Assembly (NCBI RefSeq): GCF_000306255.2
Contig: NZ_AKWY02000018.1
Location: 54,955 to 118,954 of the forward strand
Reading direction: 5' to 3'
Origin: Leptospira noguchii serovar Panama str. CZ214
GTDB lineage: Bacteria; Spirochaetota; Leptospiria; Leptospirales; Leptospiraceae
DNA: 64,000 nucleotides
The position numbers were made by a program, and so were the translations under genes. Every line of letters starts with the position of its first letter. Position 1 is the stretch's first letter. The notes under the pieces are model-generated. The model made no database searches, was not told the DNA's origin, and worked only from the letters and a program-made list of their open reading frames with translations. Below, piece by piece: positions 1-10,945 of this stretch.

Positions 1-2
1 AA

Positions 3-455
3 TCGATGAATTCCGATGCGGAATTATGGCTGAGTTATTTGCTCAATGAACTTAAAATTCCCAGAAACGAAATTGTAATCTATGGCCGGTCGATAGGAAC
101 AGGGGTAGCGATCAATTTAGTTTCTAAAAATCCAGATTTGAATTTATTTTTAGAAACCCCGTTTACGGATTTATTAACACTTGCACGAAATTATTATCCT
201 TTTATACAAACTTGGATGTTAAAATTTCAATTTCAGAATCTGGCTAAATTAAAAAATATTCGTTCTAAAATTAGAATCTTTCACGGAACACAAGATCAAA
301 TCATTCCTTATTCTAACTCGGAAATCATATTCAAAAAATTGAAAGAACAAAATCAAGATGTAATTCTTTTTACAATTTCAAACGGTTCTCACAACGATCT
401 AACTATTTATCCGGAATATCATCGTGCTTTGAAAAATAGTTTAGACGAATTATGA
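3..455 (+). CDS. alpha/beta hydrolase, C-terminal part (5' end outside window)
   Basis: C-terminal part of a serine alpha/beta hydrolase of the BEM46/prolyl-oligopeptidase-like type. The nucleophile elbow GRSIGTG (GxSxG) lies about 27 residues into the visible part, the likely catalytic Asp is in HGTQDQIIP and the catalytic His in NGSHNDL near the C-terminus, so the triad is complete. The reading frame is open to the window edge, so the N-terminal strands and any signal or membrane anchor are missing from view. The substrate cannot be told from the sequence; such proteins are usually membrane-anchored esterases or peptidases. The first visible ATG (position 6) is probably internal, because the hydrolase fold needs about 100 more residues upstream. 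Confidence 0.8.
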   Translation, partial: SMNSDAELWLSYLLNELKIPRNEIVIYGRSIGTGVAINLVSKNPDLNLFLETPFTDLLTLARNYYPFIQTWMLKFQFQNLAKLKNIRSKIRIFHGTQDQIIPYSNSEIIFKKLKEQNQDVILFTISNGSHNDLTIYPEYHRALKNSLDEL

Positions 456-1029
456 CTATAAATATTGTTTAATATTTATTTGCAAGGTTCCACATCCAAT
501 AACTTATCCCAAAATTGGAAAATTAATAGAATAAGAAGTAATTTGTGAGAACTCTTACGTTTTATTCAGAATAAGTTTTTGAAACAGATTCTAAGTTTGA
601 ATCAATTCTCATAAAAATATCTTCCAGGAAAGAATTTCCACCAAATCTAAAAAGAATCTTCATCTAATTAACGTGAGTTCAGGCTAAGGAATTCATTGTT
701 CTGAAAAAAGTCGAGATCTGAACTTTATGGATCAATTTCTAAAATGTGAGAGATCATACAAAAAATGAATGTGTTAAGTATGTACAAGTAGGTTCAATGT
801 TTAAAAATTTGTAATGTGACTTAATTTGTGTGAACCACGGCAAATCGCGATTTTACGAACCAATCCTAAAATTGTAAAAACTCACATTTCTGGAAAACCT
901 TTTCTCATTTTCTTATATTGAATCCAAGTTAATTAAATTTTTACATAAAATCGCCGTTTTGCAGACATTAATCAAATTAGAAATTCATTTTATAGAATTA
1001 ACTCGTTTTTTGAAATTTTAAAACTTGAA
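456..1029. other. intergenic stretch with repeat remnants, no gene
   Basis: Between the convergent hydrolase and mtnP genes I see no credible reading frame. The first 200 bases are A+T-rich with a fragment of the dispersed GTGAGAACTCTTAC-type motif near 545. Positions 668-932 are a family B repeat, listed separately. Confidence 0.6.
668..932 (-). repeat. family B dispersed repeat, copy B1 (about 265 bp)
   Basis: One end reads TTAACGTGAGTTCAGGCTAAGG, shown here over the 20-base limit only by its first part TTAACGTGAGTTCAGG; the other end is the degenerate inverse near 915-932. The interior (TCTGAACTTTATGGATCAAT near 718, and AAATCGCGATTTTAC near 842) matches the reverse complement of the copy at 46059-46316. 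No coding capacity. This looks like a non-autonomous mobile element. Confidence 0.65.
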
Positions 1030-1893
1030 TTAAAAGTATTCCGGAAAAAGAACTCTAAGTTTTTTTACCGTCTCCAAATTTCTTTTTTCGGGAGCTGTAA
1101 TGATAGAATAACGTGTACTATTTTTGAGACTCAAATCATCTCCGTTTCCAAGTACATGAATCAGCTCAGAAAGAAGTTTTTTAGCAGTCTCTGCGTTTTT
1201 AGTCAAATTTGCGATTACCATTTCAACCGTGACGGATTCTTCACCTTCTCTCCAACAATCATAATCGGTGGACATACAAATCATCTGATACGCAATCTCG
1301 GCTTCACGAGCAAGTTTTGCTTCTGGAAGAACGGTCATATTGATGATATCAGCACCCCAAGAACGATAAAGGTGAGACTCCGCTTTAGTAGAAAACAAAG
1401 GGCCTTCCATACAAACTAAGGTTTTATCCAAATGGATTTTTAAACCGATTTTTTTAGCGGTTTGTGCAATTCGTTCACTTAAATTGCGCGAGAAAGGTTC
1501 CGCAAAAGGAGCGTGTGCCACAACTCCATTTCCGAAATAAGTAGAGTTCCTAAAACGAGTACGATCAATAATCTGAAACGGCAAAACAAAATCGAGAGGT
1601 TTAATTTCTTCTCTCAAACTTCCAACCGAACTAAATGCAACGATTTCCTCAACACCGAGTTGTTTAAGAGCGCATATATTTGCGTGATTTGGGACTTCGG
1701 GCGGAGAAAGAAAATGTCCGATTCCGTGTCTAGGTAAAAACGCGATCAATTTTCCTTTGTATTTACCGATCTTAATTTTATCAGAAGGTTTACCCCAAGG
1801 AGTGTCAGGAAAAATTTCTTCGATCAACTCCATTCCTTCCAAACTATAAAGTCCGGTTCCACCAATGATAGCCGCTCTAACGTTATACGACAT
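1030..1893 (-). CDS. mtnP: S-methyl-5'-thioadenosine phosphorylase
   Basis: Phosphorolyses methylthioadenosine, a by-product of polyamine/AdoMet metabolism, to adenine and methylthioribose-1-phosphate in the cytoplasm (methionine salvage). It is a purine nucleoside phosphorylase family 2 protein: phosphate-binding GGTGLY near the N-terminus, RHGIGHFLSPPEVPNHAN in the middle, FSSVGSL, and the MTAP-type base-recognition segment TDYDCW in the C-terminal third. The chosen start is the ATG at 1893 (MSYNVRAAIIGG), preceded by AGGGAGCGGG; an upstream in-frame ATG at 1923 would add ten residues that the family lacks. Single gene without operon partners. The closely related purine nucleoside phosphorylases are the alternative, but TDYDCW favours MTAP. 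Confidence 0.9.
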   Translation of the reverse strand: MSYNVRAAIIGGTGLYSLEGMELIEEIFPDTPWGKPSDKIKIGKYKGKLIAFLPRHGIGHFLSPPEVPNHANICALKQLGVEEIVAFSSVGSLREEIKPLDFVLPFQIIDRTRFRNSTYFGNGVVAHAPFAEPFSRNLSERIAQTAKKIGLKIHLDKTLVCMEGPLFSTKAESHLYRSWGADIINMTVLPEAKLAREAEIAYQMICMSTDYDCWREGEESVTVEMVIANLTKNAETAKKLLSELIHVLGNGDDLSLKNSTRYSIITAPEKRNLETVKKLRVLFPEYF

Positions 1894-1959
1894 GACCCCG
1901 CTCCCTAAAGAGAAAATTTTCAAATTTTATTCAGGGACAGTTTTAAAAATCGTACTCAA

Positions 1960-2260
1960 AATGTAAATCGGAACTGTTTTTGCAAAACGATTCTAATGAT
2001 TTCAAATCTAAAAAAATTTGGGCGTTCCTGCTTTTGAATCGATTGTAAAACAAAGGTTTATTGTAAAATAAGCAGGCCGGGCTCTCAGCTTCAGTCAACA
2101 AATTGAAACGAAGAATAAAACAAAATTTTGGCATTGAAACAATTTGTTGACTCCGCATCAATCCCTAACGCTGCGATCCGTAGAGAGCAGCGTTGCTGAG
2201 TTACCCACGCTGCGATCCATAGAGAGCAGCGTTGCTGAGTTACCCACGCACAATCAACAA
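1960..2260. repeat. family C dispersed repeat, copy C1, with internal 39-bp tandem duplication
   Basis: Contains TTGGGCGTTCCTGC near 2018 and GGCCGGGCTCTCAGCTTCAG near 2077, which match the interiors of the family C copies at 17831-18090 and 35444-35678. The far part is the 39-bp tandem repeat listed separately. A 72-residue frame crosses it (1943-2161, minus) but is judged spurious. Confidence 0.5.
2168..2245. repeat. tandem repeat, 2 x 39 bp
   Basis: Two adjacent 39-bp units (2168-2206 and 2207-2245) differ at a single base (G at 2180, A at 2219), and the start of a third unit (ACGC) follows. Each unit contains the inverted repeat ACGCTGC...GCAGCGT around GATCC(G/A)TAGAGA, so each could fold as a small hairpin. 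The near-identity indicates a recent duplication. Confidence 0.85.
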
Positions 2261-2315
2261 CTCGTTGAGCACAATTGTTAAAAATATCATACTATTTTAA
2301 AATATCTTCAAAGAT

Positions 2316-3884
2316 TCAAACAACACTCAAAGCTTTTAAATCTCTAGATTGGGTTTTAATCTGCAAAACCCCGTCTTGAATTTTTCCAGATTCTTGAGTA
2401 ATCTCATTCACTTCTTTTTCAAGTTCGAACATAGCTTTCATCATTTCTTTTTGAGCGACCATCTGGTCTTCCGTAGAATGAAATAAATCATCCGATAACT
2501 TTTTCACTCTTTCTAAATTTTTAACAAAATCGTTAACGATCGCAGTCCCACGTTCATACAAACGACTCATCTCTTCTATTTTTGAAACGGTAAGATTGAC
2601 TTTAATACTTTGATTCTCTGTCAAATGCCCTGTACCTTGAGAAGCGGTATTCGCTTCTTCAATAAATTCGAGAGATTCTTGAACCACTTTCGCAATCATC
2701 TTTGCATTTGTAGCCGTAAACTCTGCAAGTTTACTAACCTCTTGAGCAACCACAGCAAACCCTCGACCTGCAGAACCTGCACGAGCCGCTTCTATAGAAG
2801 CGTTCAAAGAAAGAAGATTAGTTTTATCTGCAATCTCTCCTAAAATACGATTGATCTCATCCACACGTTGAAATGAATTCGAAATATTTTTCAAAAACTC
2901 GCCGGTTTTTTCCACAGATTCTTTTACAACTTTCATTTCGGTTTTACTTTCTTTCGCATTAACATCCAGACCTTTAGAATGATCTGATATTTCACCAATT
3001 ACTTCCAAAAGAGTTTGGGCTTTTTGATTGAGCTCGATTAAATTCTCATTTTGAATACGAATCGAATCTGCATTTTTTTCGGATGATTTAGATAAAGAAG
3101 TTATTACTGCGTTGACTTGTTCTAAAGCAGCTGCCTGCGACTCCATCTTTTCGCTGGTTAAACTTGTAAATTCTGAAAAGTTTGTTACCGAAACTTCCAA
3201 AGTCTCCGCCGAAGAATGAATTATCTTTCTGTTATTTTCCAGCTGATTTAAAAAATTCTTATTTTCTTGAAAATAAGAAGAAGCTTCTTGATATAACTCA
3301 TCAAATAAATTCATCAATCGATAAAGGATTAAACTTACACCTGCCATAAAGAAGATTTTAGTAATCTCCGCGCTAAGTTTAACATAACCGGGTTTCATAT
3401 TAATCATGTTGTCTTCCGAAAACCTAAGACCATGAAAGGCTGCGTTAATCAACGCTATTGAATAACCAAAATAACAAAACATACCTGTAACTAGTACAAA
3501 TTTCGGCCTGCCTAAAAGACCGGAATAAGCAATAATAAAATAATATACTGAATAAAGAATTGCATTTTTAAGAACGGGGGAAATCAATTCCGCGGAAACC
3601 ATACTATCTAAAAAAATCGTCACACTCAACATAAGAGAATCAAATATAATAAATAGATTATGAACCCATTGTTTAATTTCATATTTTTTATAGAGAATAA
3701 AACCAAAAAGCGTATAAACAAACATAAAAAACGCAGCGGAAGAATGAATGATTTTAATCTGAGTTTGAAGTGTTTTGAAACTCGCGGCTAAAGAAATCAA
3801 CACCATAAACATAATTGTCATTCTAGAATAATATGTAAGTGCCTCTCCCTTCTTGCGAATGGATTCTATAGATTGTTTGGACAT
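2316..3884 (-). CDS. methyl-accepting chemotaxis protein, six-helix membrane type
   Basis: Chemoreceptor signalling to CheA/CheW. Residues about 20-205 hold roughly six hydrophobic segments in place of the usual two-helix plus periplasmic ligand domain, so the sensed signal may be in or near the membrane. No HAMP domain is evident. A long coiled coil (about 215-520) follows, with the highly conserved hairpin tip containing [20 protein letters not shown] and [11 protein letters not shown]. The start at 3884 follows directly from the conserved hydrophobic layout. Single gene, with no che genes nearby. Ligand unknown. Confidence 0.9.
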   Translation of the reverse strand: MSKQSIESIRKKGEALTYYSRMTIMFMVLISLAASFKTLQTQIKIIHSSAAFFMFVYTLFGFILYKKYEIKQWVHNLFIIFDSLMLSVTIFLDSMVSAELISPVLKNAILYSVYYFIIAYSGLLGRPKFVLVTGMFCYFGYSIALINAAFHGLRFSEDNMINMKPGYVKLSAEITKIFFMAGVSLILYRLMNLFDELYQEASSYFQENKNFLNQLENNRKIIHSSAETLEVSVTNFSEFTSLTSEKMESQAAALEQVNAVITSLSKSSEKNADSIRIQNENLIELNQKAQTLLEVIGEISDHSKGLDVNAKESKTEMKVVKESVEKTGEFLKNISNSFQRVDEINRILGEIADKTNLLSLNASIEAARAGSAGRGFAVVAQEVSKLAEFTATNAKMIAKVVQESLEFIEEANTASQGTGHLTENQSIKVNLTVSKIEEMSRLYERGTAIVNDFVKNLERVKKLSDDLFHSTEDQMVAQKEMMKAMFELEKEVNEITQESGKIQDGVLQIKTQSRDLKALSVV

Positions 3885-4190
3885 AAGCCAAACGTTTTTA
3901 TAATTTAATTTCAGTAAATGAAAAGTGAAAACCTATTTGGAAATACAGTATCCGTATTATAAAACGACAAACTGCAATTTTAGAATGAAGTATTTTGACC
4001 AAGATCTTTGTTTAAAATCTGAGATTTGAAGTTGAAAGTAGTTAACGGAAAAACTTTTAACTGAGTTTTGCAGTTTTGAAAAATCGTATGAGAACTCATA
4101 CGATACAACGGTTTCTGTAAATTACCACGTTTTATTGAAGATTCAAAAATAATTCATTCTAAATTTTTGGAACAGACTCTGAATATTTCT
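3885..4190. other. intergenic, no gene seen
   Basis: A+T-rich spacer upstream of the chemoreceptor and downstream of the Ada-like gene (both minus strand). It holds only a fragment of the dispersed GAACTCATACGA motif near 4090. No hairpin with a T-run was recognised. Confidence 0.5.
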
Positions 4191-5036
4191 TCAGAACGAT
4201 TGAGATCCCATTTTGACTTTACTTGCTTCCCAACCGATCATAGCCATCTTTCTTTCAGAACCCCAGCGATATTCTCCGATCCCACCCGTACTTTTGATCA
4301 CTCTATGACAAGGAATCAAATACCCGATTGGATTTTTACCGATAGCAGTCCCTACCGCTCTAGAAGCATTTTCTTGCCCTATCCAATCCGCAATATCCGA
4401 ATAAGACGACAATTGCCCTTCCGGAATTTTGAGAAGAGCTTCCCAAACTTTGATTTGAAATTCGGTTCCTTTCAGATGAAGTTTGATTTTTTCATTCCCA
4501 TTTAATGTATTATCAAAAAAACGAATGACTCGATTTTGATTTTCGTCCGTTTGCTCAATTATATCTGCTCTATCCCATTGTTCTTTTAACTCAGAAACAA
4601 TTTGTTCTTTCGGAATATCATAAAAAAATAAATTACAAATTCCTTTTTCTGTGGAAGCAATTAAATAATTCCCAAAGACACTTTTTTGAAAACTATATCG
4701 AACTTTAAGATTTTCACCACCGTTTTTAAATTCTCCCGGAGTCATCCCTTCGATTTTTACGAACAAATCGTGCAGTCTACTCGTTCCGGATAACCCGGTT
4801 TCAAAGGCAGCATCAAACAAAGTAGCTTGAGGTTTGGAAAGAATCGATTTAGCATTTTGTAAAGTAATATATTGCAGAAATTGTTTCGGGCTAACTCCCG
4901 CCCATTCCGTAAACAGCCTTTGAAAATGAAACGGACTTAAGTTTACTGACTTTGCAACTTCATCCAACTCGGGTTGAGAAATTGCATTTTTTTGTATAAA
5001 TTGAATTGCTTCCGCAATTTTTTGGTAGTGGTTCAT
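4191..5036 (-). CDS. AraC-type regulator fused to O6-alkylguanine-DNA methyltransferase (Ada-like)
   Basis: Suicide repair of O6-alkylguanine plus DNA binding. Residues about 5-105 form an AraC-type helix-turn-helix pair (FHFQRLFTEWAGVSPKQFLQ; LHDLFVKIEGMTPGEF). Residues about 110-280 form the methyltransferase with the acceptor cysteine in IPCHRVI and the following GGIGEYRWG. The N-terminal zinc/phosphotriester methyl-acceptor domain of E. coli Ada, with its four cysteines, is absent, so activation through phosphotriester repair is not possible in the E. coli manner. Single gene. The domain order equals that of many Ada-like proteins annotated as bifunctional; the regulatory targets are unknown. 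Confidence 0.9.
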   Translation of the reverse strand: MNHYQKIAEAIQFIQKNAISQPELDEVAKSVNLSPFHFQRLFTEWAGVSPKQFLQYITLQNAKSILSKPQATLFDAAFETGLSGTSRLHDLFVKIEGMTPGEFKNGGENLKVRYSFQKSVFGNYLIASTEKGICNLFFYDIPKEQIVSELKEQWDRADIIEQTDENQNRVIRFFDNTLNGNEKIKLHLKGTEFQIKVWEALLKIPEGQLSSYSDIADWIGQENASRAVGTAIGKNPIGYLIPCHRVIKSTGGIGEYRWGSERKMAMIGWEASKVKMGSQSF

Positions 5037-5509
5037 ATTTAAATCTTATCCGAAGTCAGCATTTTAAAAACCCGATCCTTGCTGTTTTTAAAATATTTTG
5101 TAAGTTCTCAATCGATTTTTTTGCAAAAATAGTTTTTTTATTCGCACTTAGTTTCTTTGTATAATTTCTTATTCTGATCAATTAAAGCTCTAAAATAACA
5201 ATCCGAACTACTTTTGAACGTGATGAAACAACCTTTTAGGTAAAAAGACTATTTGAATACCGATCATCCATCCTCTCATGAAATTCAATAGTCCAAGTTA
5301 TGCAAAACTATCTGATTATGGAAATCAATTCTCTAATACCAAAAACTTAACCCATAGAAATCATTAGAACAAGTCACTAAGTTATCCTTTCTTTTTTGCG
5401 TTGAAATTTTTCATAAAAGCTAAAACTGACATTATGAAAAGTCTTAAAGATAAAGAATGATTTAAATCAATATAATTCTACAAAACTCAAAATAGAGACT
5501 ATATAAAAA
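5037..5509. other. intergenic between divergent genes, no gene seen
   Basis: Holds the promoters of the Ada-like gene (minus) and the double-CXXCG gene (plus). A+T-rich, without a recognised repeat or frame. The base composition of the following gene resembles this spacer more than neighbouring housekeeping genes. Confidence 0.5.
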
Positions 5510-6220
5510 ATGAAAAAATCAAATATCTGGAAAATTACCGAGTGTATCAATCCTATCTACGCTGAATGTTGGCTTAGAAGTCCAGTAAAACTTGTTGAAA
5601 AGTTTCCGTGTGATTCGTGCAATATCGGAGGCAAATATGAGACACCGAGCCCATTGACCATTGAATGGGAAGAAGGATCAAATGATATAGGTGATTTTTC
5701 GTGGCCTACAGGTGGACGCGTAATTGTCAAAGAAACCGTTTTTAATGCGCTCAATGAAATTGTCGGAGAACTCAGTTCCGGACCCGTAAAAATGATACAG
5801 GATCCAAAATTGCAATCTCCAATAAGAAAAATGAAAAGAAAACCCAGGGTGTATTTACCCTACCAAGGACCGCTTCTTGTTGAACTTATAGTAGATAAAC
5901 AAATATCATTTTTACCTAATACAACTACAAAAATTATAGACCAATGTGAAATATGTGGGAGAACACAAAGAGAGCTAATAGGTGTAGAAGAGAAAGAACA
6001 TTTTTGGAACGCATCATCTAAGAAGCTTATAAGAATAAATAATACGCGAGAATCAGAAAAAGGATTATTTGTGTCATCTTCTGACATTGGTAGTAATGCT
6101 ATATTTTTTCGTGTAGATGAATTCAGTGATGCAATATTATGTACTGATGAAATGAAAAAAATACTTCAAGAAAAAGAATATACTAATATTGATTTTCTTG
6201 CTTATGGTGAAGTGAGATGA
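5510..6220 (+). CDS. double-CXXCG motif protein, SitI6 immunity-like
   Basis: A 236-residue soluble protein with two zinc-finger-like pairs: CDSCNIGG (Cys34, Cys37) and CEICGRTQREL (Cys146, Cys149), separated by a segment with SSGPVK and LPYQGPLLVEL. This is the layout of the double-CXXCG family first seen as paralogues in Myxococcus and now often named SitI6-type immunity proteins, which protect against a cognate contact-delivered toxin. In the first motif the usual CG is CN, a small departure. No toxin gene lies beside it, so it looks like an orphan immunity gene or a protein with another zinc-dependent role. It is flanked by long spacers, consistent with acquisition by transfer. Function by family resemblance only. 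Confidence 0.65.
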   Translation: MKKSNIWKITECINPIYAECWLRSPVKLVEKFPCDSCNIGGKYETPSPLTIEWEEGSNDIGDFSWPTGGRVIVKETVFNALNEIVGELSSGPVKMIQDPKLQSPIRKMKRKPRVYLPYQGPLLVELIVDKQISFLPNTTTKIIDQCEICGRTQRELIGVEEKEHFWNASSKKLIRINNTRESEKGLFVSSSDIGSNAIFFRVDEFSDAILCTDEMKKILQEKEYTNIDFLAYGEVR

Positions 6221-6278
6221 ATCAAACTTTATGAAAATATTCAAAACAATTGTTTTAATCCATGAAGTTTTATACAAT

Positions 6279-6345
6279 CGAGTTGTTGAAATTTCTATAG
6301 TGAAGATTCATAAAATTGCTTCAATTGTCCCTTTCAACACAATCG
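6279..6345 (+). repeat. family A element, truncated copy
   Basis: Starts GAGTTGTTGAAATTTC and continues TATAGTGAAGATT...CTTCAATTG, parallel to the copy at 45478-45578. The second inverted end is degraded (CTTTCAACACAATC). Confidence 0.5.
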
Positions 6346-6539
6346 AAACAAATCAAGGATTGATTTTTTAAAAAATTAAATACAGAAGTATTATAAAATT
6401 TTTATTTATCTTGAAAATTTATAAAAAATTCAAATATAGAAAAATCAAATTTCTAAGCAAACGTAATTCATTTTAAAAATCTTATCAAACTAAAAGCTCC
6501 ATTTTGGACTTATCCCAAAACCTGTCAAATCCCAATAGA

Positions 6540-6660
6540 AACGAGACATTGAGTTCTGTAAAACGTGGGAACTATTGCAATATTTAAAACTGTTCGAAAG
6601 TTTGCAAATTGCTAGATGCGACTTAATTTGTGGGAAATACTGCATTTTATTAAAAATTTC
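6540..6660. repeat. family B repeat fragment
   Basis: TTCGAAAGTTTGCAAATT and GCGACTTAATTTGTGGGAA match the reverse complement of 46155-46205 in copy B2. Both ends are lost. Confidence 0.5.
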
Positions 6661-6816
6661 TAAAGAATGATCGCGTAAAATTCTTTGTCTAAATTTCCTA
6701 TTTTAAAGTGAATTCGACGTAAAAAAATCTGGACAAACCCCACTTTCATTAGTTTGAAAATCAAATCTCTACATGAAGTCTCCGTTATACTGTATCAAAA
6801 TTAATACTAAAACAAA

Positions 6817-7590
6817 CTACGAGTGAATCAATTTCACAAGTTGATCGATTCCTTCTTCAAATAACGCTGGGCCGGGCTGAAGGATAATAGAAGAATCCAA
6901 TTCATAAACTTTATGATTTAGAATTGCATTTACATTTTGCCAATCTGGATGCTTTTGAACCCATTCAAAGTTCATAGGTTTTCCGCACCAAGAACCAATA
7001 TAAACGTCCGGGTTTGCTTTTGCAACATCCGCTGCACAAACGATTCTATCCTTTGCTAAAGATTTCGTTTTAAGATGTTCAAAACAATCTTTTCCCCCAG
7101 CAAATGTAATGAGTTCTGAAACCCAGGAAATCCCGGTTATGATCGGTTCATCCCATTCTTGAAAAAAGATAGATGGTTGACTTCTAGAAGAATATATTCT
7201 TTCAATTTCGTCTAACTTTCTTTTCCAACCTTCAATGAGTTTTTGGGTCTCATTTCCTTTTCCTACTATAGATCCTAAAAGAGACAACGTATCGAAAATT
7301 TCCAAAATCGTTCTTTGATTTGTGACAAGTACGTTCAACCCTTCAGCAATTAGATCTTTTGCAAGAGCCGATTGTATATCCGAAAACCCGATTACTAGAT
7401 CTGGTTTTAGTTCCTTAATTTTTTTCACATTTCCATTGATAAACGCAGAAACCTTAGGTTTTTCTTTTTTAGCTCTGAGTGGTCTAACTGTATAGGCGGA
7501 GATTCCTACAATTCGTTCTTCAACTCCAAGCAAGTAAAATAACTCGGTCGTTTCTTCAGTAAGACAGATGATTCTTTTCGGGCCGATCAA
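6817..7590 (-). CDS. BtuF/FepB-type substrate-binding domain protein without signal peptide
   Basis: A class III periplasmic-binding-protein fold (PF01497 type) as used for cobalamin, iron-siderophore or haem uptake. The two lobes are linked by one long helix around residues 110-130, with LKPDLVIG at about 62-69 and ANPDVYIGSWCGKP near 193. The protein begins directly with the first strand (MIGPKRIICLTEETTELFYLLG), so no signal peptide or lipobox is present. The next in-frame upstream region is a family A repeat. Either the true start is lost, or this is a cytoplasmic member of the kind usually annotated cobalamin-binding protein. No permease or ATPase gene is near. Ligand uncertain. Confidence 0.75.
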   Translation of the reverse strand: MIGPKRIICLTEETTELFYLLGVEERIVGISAYTVRPLRAKKEKPKVSAFINGNVKKIKELKPDLVIGFSDIQSALAKDLIAEGLNVLVTNQRTILEIFDTLSLLGSIVGKGNETQKLIEGWKRKLDEIERIYSSRSQPSIFFQEWDEPIITGISWVSELITFAGGKDCFEHLKTKSLAKDRIVCAADVAKANPDVYIGSWCGKPMNFEWVQKHPDWQNVNAILNHKVYELDSSIILQPGPALFEEGIDQLVKLIHS

Positions 7591-7928
7591 ACTTTTAACA
7601 CCTTTTCTAAAATAAGTCCGGAAAAATCAGCTTTGCTTGAAATAGATTGTAATATAAAATTTATATTATTTAGGTAAATTGAATAGAGTTGTTGAAAAAT
7701 AAATTCTCCATCTGTTTTTGTTTTATGGAAACGGTAGATTGAAGTAATTTTGTTAATCGTCACTATGGAATTTTTCAACAATTCTAATATATAAAAATAC
7801 TACTCAGTAAGAATTCAATTTCCATTAAATAGGAAGTTGCCGAGTAGAAAAAGTTGTTTAGATTTCTTTCTAACTGAGCAATTCCATTTTCTGCGGTTTG
7901 GCTTGATTTGTTAAAAACCAAACCTATA
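7591..7928. other. intergenic stretch holding a family A element
   Basis: Between acs and the binding-protein gene. The family A element is at 7685-7785. Near 7891-7921 the stem GGTTTGG/CCAAACC could be a weak terminator after acs, but no T-run follows. Confidence 0.5.
7685..7785 (-). repeat. family A MITE-like element (101 bp)
   Basis: Ends AGAGTTGTTGAAAAAT and ATTTTTCAACAATTCT form a near-perfect terminal inverted repeat, with a TA at the outer boundary. The internal sequence (CTCCATCTG...GGAAACGGT) is shared with the copies at 39823, 45478, 48394 and 50714. No coding capacity; a 64-residue frame across it is spurious. Confidence 0.85.
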
Positions 7929-9893
<1,965 letters not shown>

Positions 9894-9991
9894 AACTTCC
9901 TCCGAATTCGGCAAAGAATGTTTCTTTTTTTTTCTCTGTCTACCAAATTGCGAAAGAAGTTTTTTAGAAAATTCTTCTGGAAAACAACTCC

Positions 9992-10543
9992 TTAGGTAGA
10001 ACCTGTACGAATCAGATCTAGAAATTCAGAACGAGTAACCATGTTTTCTTTAAAAGCGCCTAACATACACGAGGTGAAAAGTTCAGAATTTTGTTTCTCT
10101 ACCCCCCTCATCATCATACAAAGATGTTTTGCTTTGATTACCACGGCAACACCTTGAGGATCTAAAACTTCTTGGATGGCGTAAGCAATCTGCTCAGTAA
10201 GACGCTCTTGAACTTGCAACCTTCTGGCAAAAACATCCACAATTCTAGGAATCTTACTGATCCCTATAATCTTTTTGTTTGGTAGATAGGCCACATGCGC
10301 CTTTCCATAAAAAGGAAGAAGGTGATGTTCACAAAGAGAATACATTTCTATATCACGCACAAGAACCATTCCTTCTGTAGGTTCTTCAAAGATGGCTCCA
10401 TTGACAATTTTTGTAATGTCGGCGCGGTAGCCGGATGTCAGAAATTCGTACGCTTTTTTGACTCGTTTTGGAGTATTGATAAGACCTTCCCTAGTTGGAT
10501 CTTCTCCGATCGATTTCAAAATATTAATTATATCTTCTTCCAA
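9992..10543 (-). CDS. folE: GTP cyclohydrolase I
   Basis: First step of tetrahydrofolate (and queuosine-type) pterin synthesis: GTP to 7,8-dihydroneopterin triphosphate. The zinc and catalytic residues are visible: [19 protein letters not shown] and CMMMRGVEK. At 183 residues it has the normal length of a compact bacterial enzyme. The start codon is TTG at 10543, preceded by AAGAGAG; no ATG fits the conserved N-terminus ([20 protein letters not shown]). No other folate gene is in the window. Confidence 0.95.
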   Translation of the reverse strand: MEEDIINILKSIGEDPTREGLINTPKRVKKAYEFLTSGYRADITKIVNGAIFEEPTEGMVLVRDIEMYSLCEHHLLPFYGKAHVAYLPNKKIIGISKIPRIVDVFARRLQVQERLTEQIAYAIQEVLDPQGVAVVIKAKHLCMMMRGVEKQNSELFTSCMLGAFKENMVTRSEFLDLIRTGST

Positions 10544-10945
10544 TTTAAACTCTCTTGTCCGGTTTTTTTATTTTAAAAATCAGTAAATCTTTCTAAAACT
10601 GTCTACAATCCATTAAATATCAAATTAAGAATAAGACTTAATTTAACATAAATTCAGAGTAAAAAAATTTGGGCGAATTCCCTCACTCCACTACAATAGC
10701 ATTATTACTCACGTTAATCTATAAAAAGCAACATTTCCTTTTTTTGCTATAGTATTCATTTCTTAAATCTTCAAACACACATAACTAAAAAACATTTATA
10801 TCTTAGAAGTCTTGGATGAGCCCTTAATTCTTTTCTGACTAACTTCTCAGGTAACCTTTTTCAAGAATTCTTATTTTGAAAAGTATCTTCCATCGGATTT
10901 TCATTTTCTTGCAGATTTCCAACATCGATCCATTTTTGTCCGATC
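10544..10945. other. intergenic between divergent genes, with a family C fragment
   Basis: Holds the folE promoter (minus) and the glycosyltransferase promoter (plus). A short family C element sits at 10643-10717. No gene is supported; an 86-residue plus frame overlapping the glycosyltransferase start is spurious. Confidence 0.5.
10643..10717 (+). repeat. family C element, short internally deleted copy (75 bp)
   Basis: Left end TTAACATAAATTCAGAG, then TTTGGGCGAATTCC, right end ATTACTCACGTTAA, the inverse of the family's TTAACGTGAGT end. It lacks the middle present in the longer copies. Confidence 0.65.

Larger units (their letters stand above)
6221..6816. other. intergenic stretch with repeat debris
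   Basis: No gene. A truncated family A element lies at 6279-6345 and a decayed family B fragment at about 6540-6660 (both listed). A family C-like end (GTGAATTCGACGTAA) occurs near 6707. Confidence 0.55.

Noticed and set aside
1943..2161. Minus-strand 72-residue frame
   Set aside because: It is contained in the family C copy and the spacer after it; composition is repeat-like.
5510..7590. A toxin partner for the double-CXXCG protein
   Set aside because: No other frame between 5037 and 6816 looks like a protein; only repeat debris is present.
7587..7781. Minus-strand 64-residue frame upstream of the binding protein, possible missing signal peptide
   Set aside because: It is made of the family A element; translation is low-complexity and has no signal-peptide pattern joined to the downstream frame.
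7891..7921. Terminator after acs (stem GGTTTGG/CCAAACC)
   Set aside because: The loop is long and no T-run follows on the coding strand.
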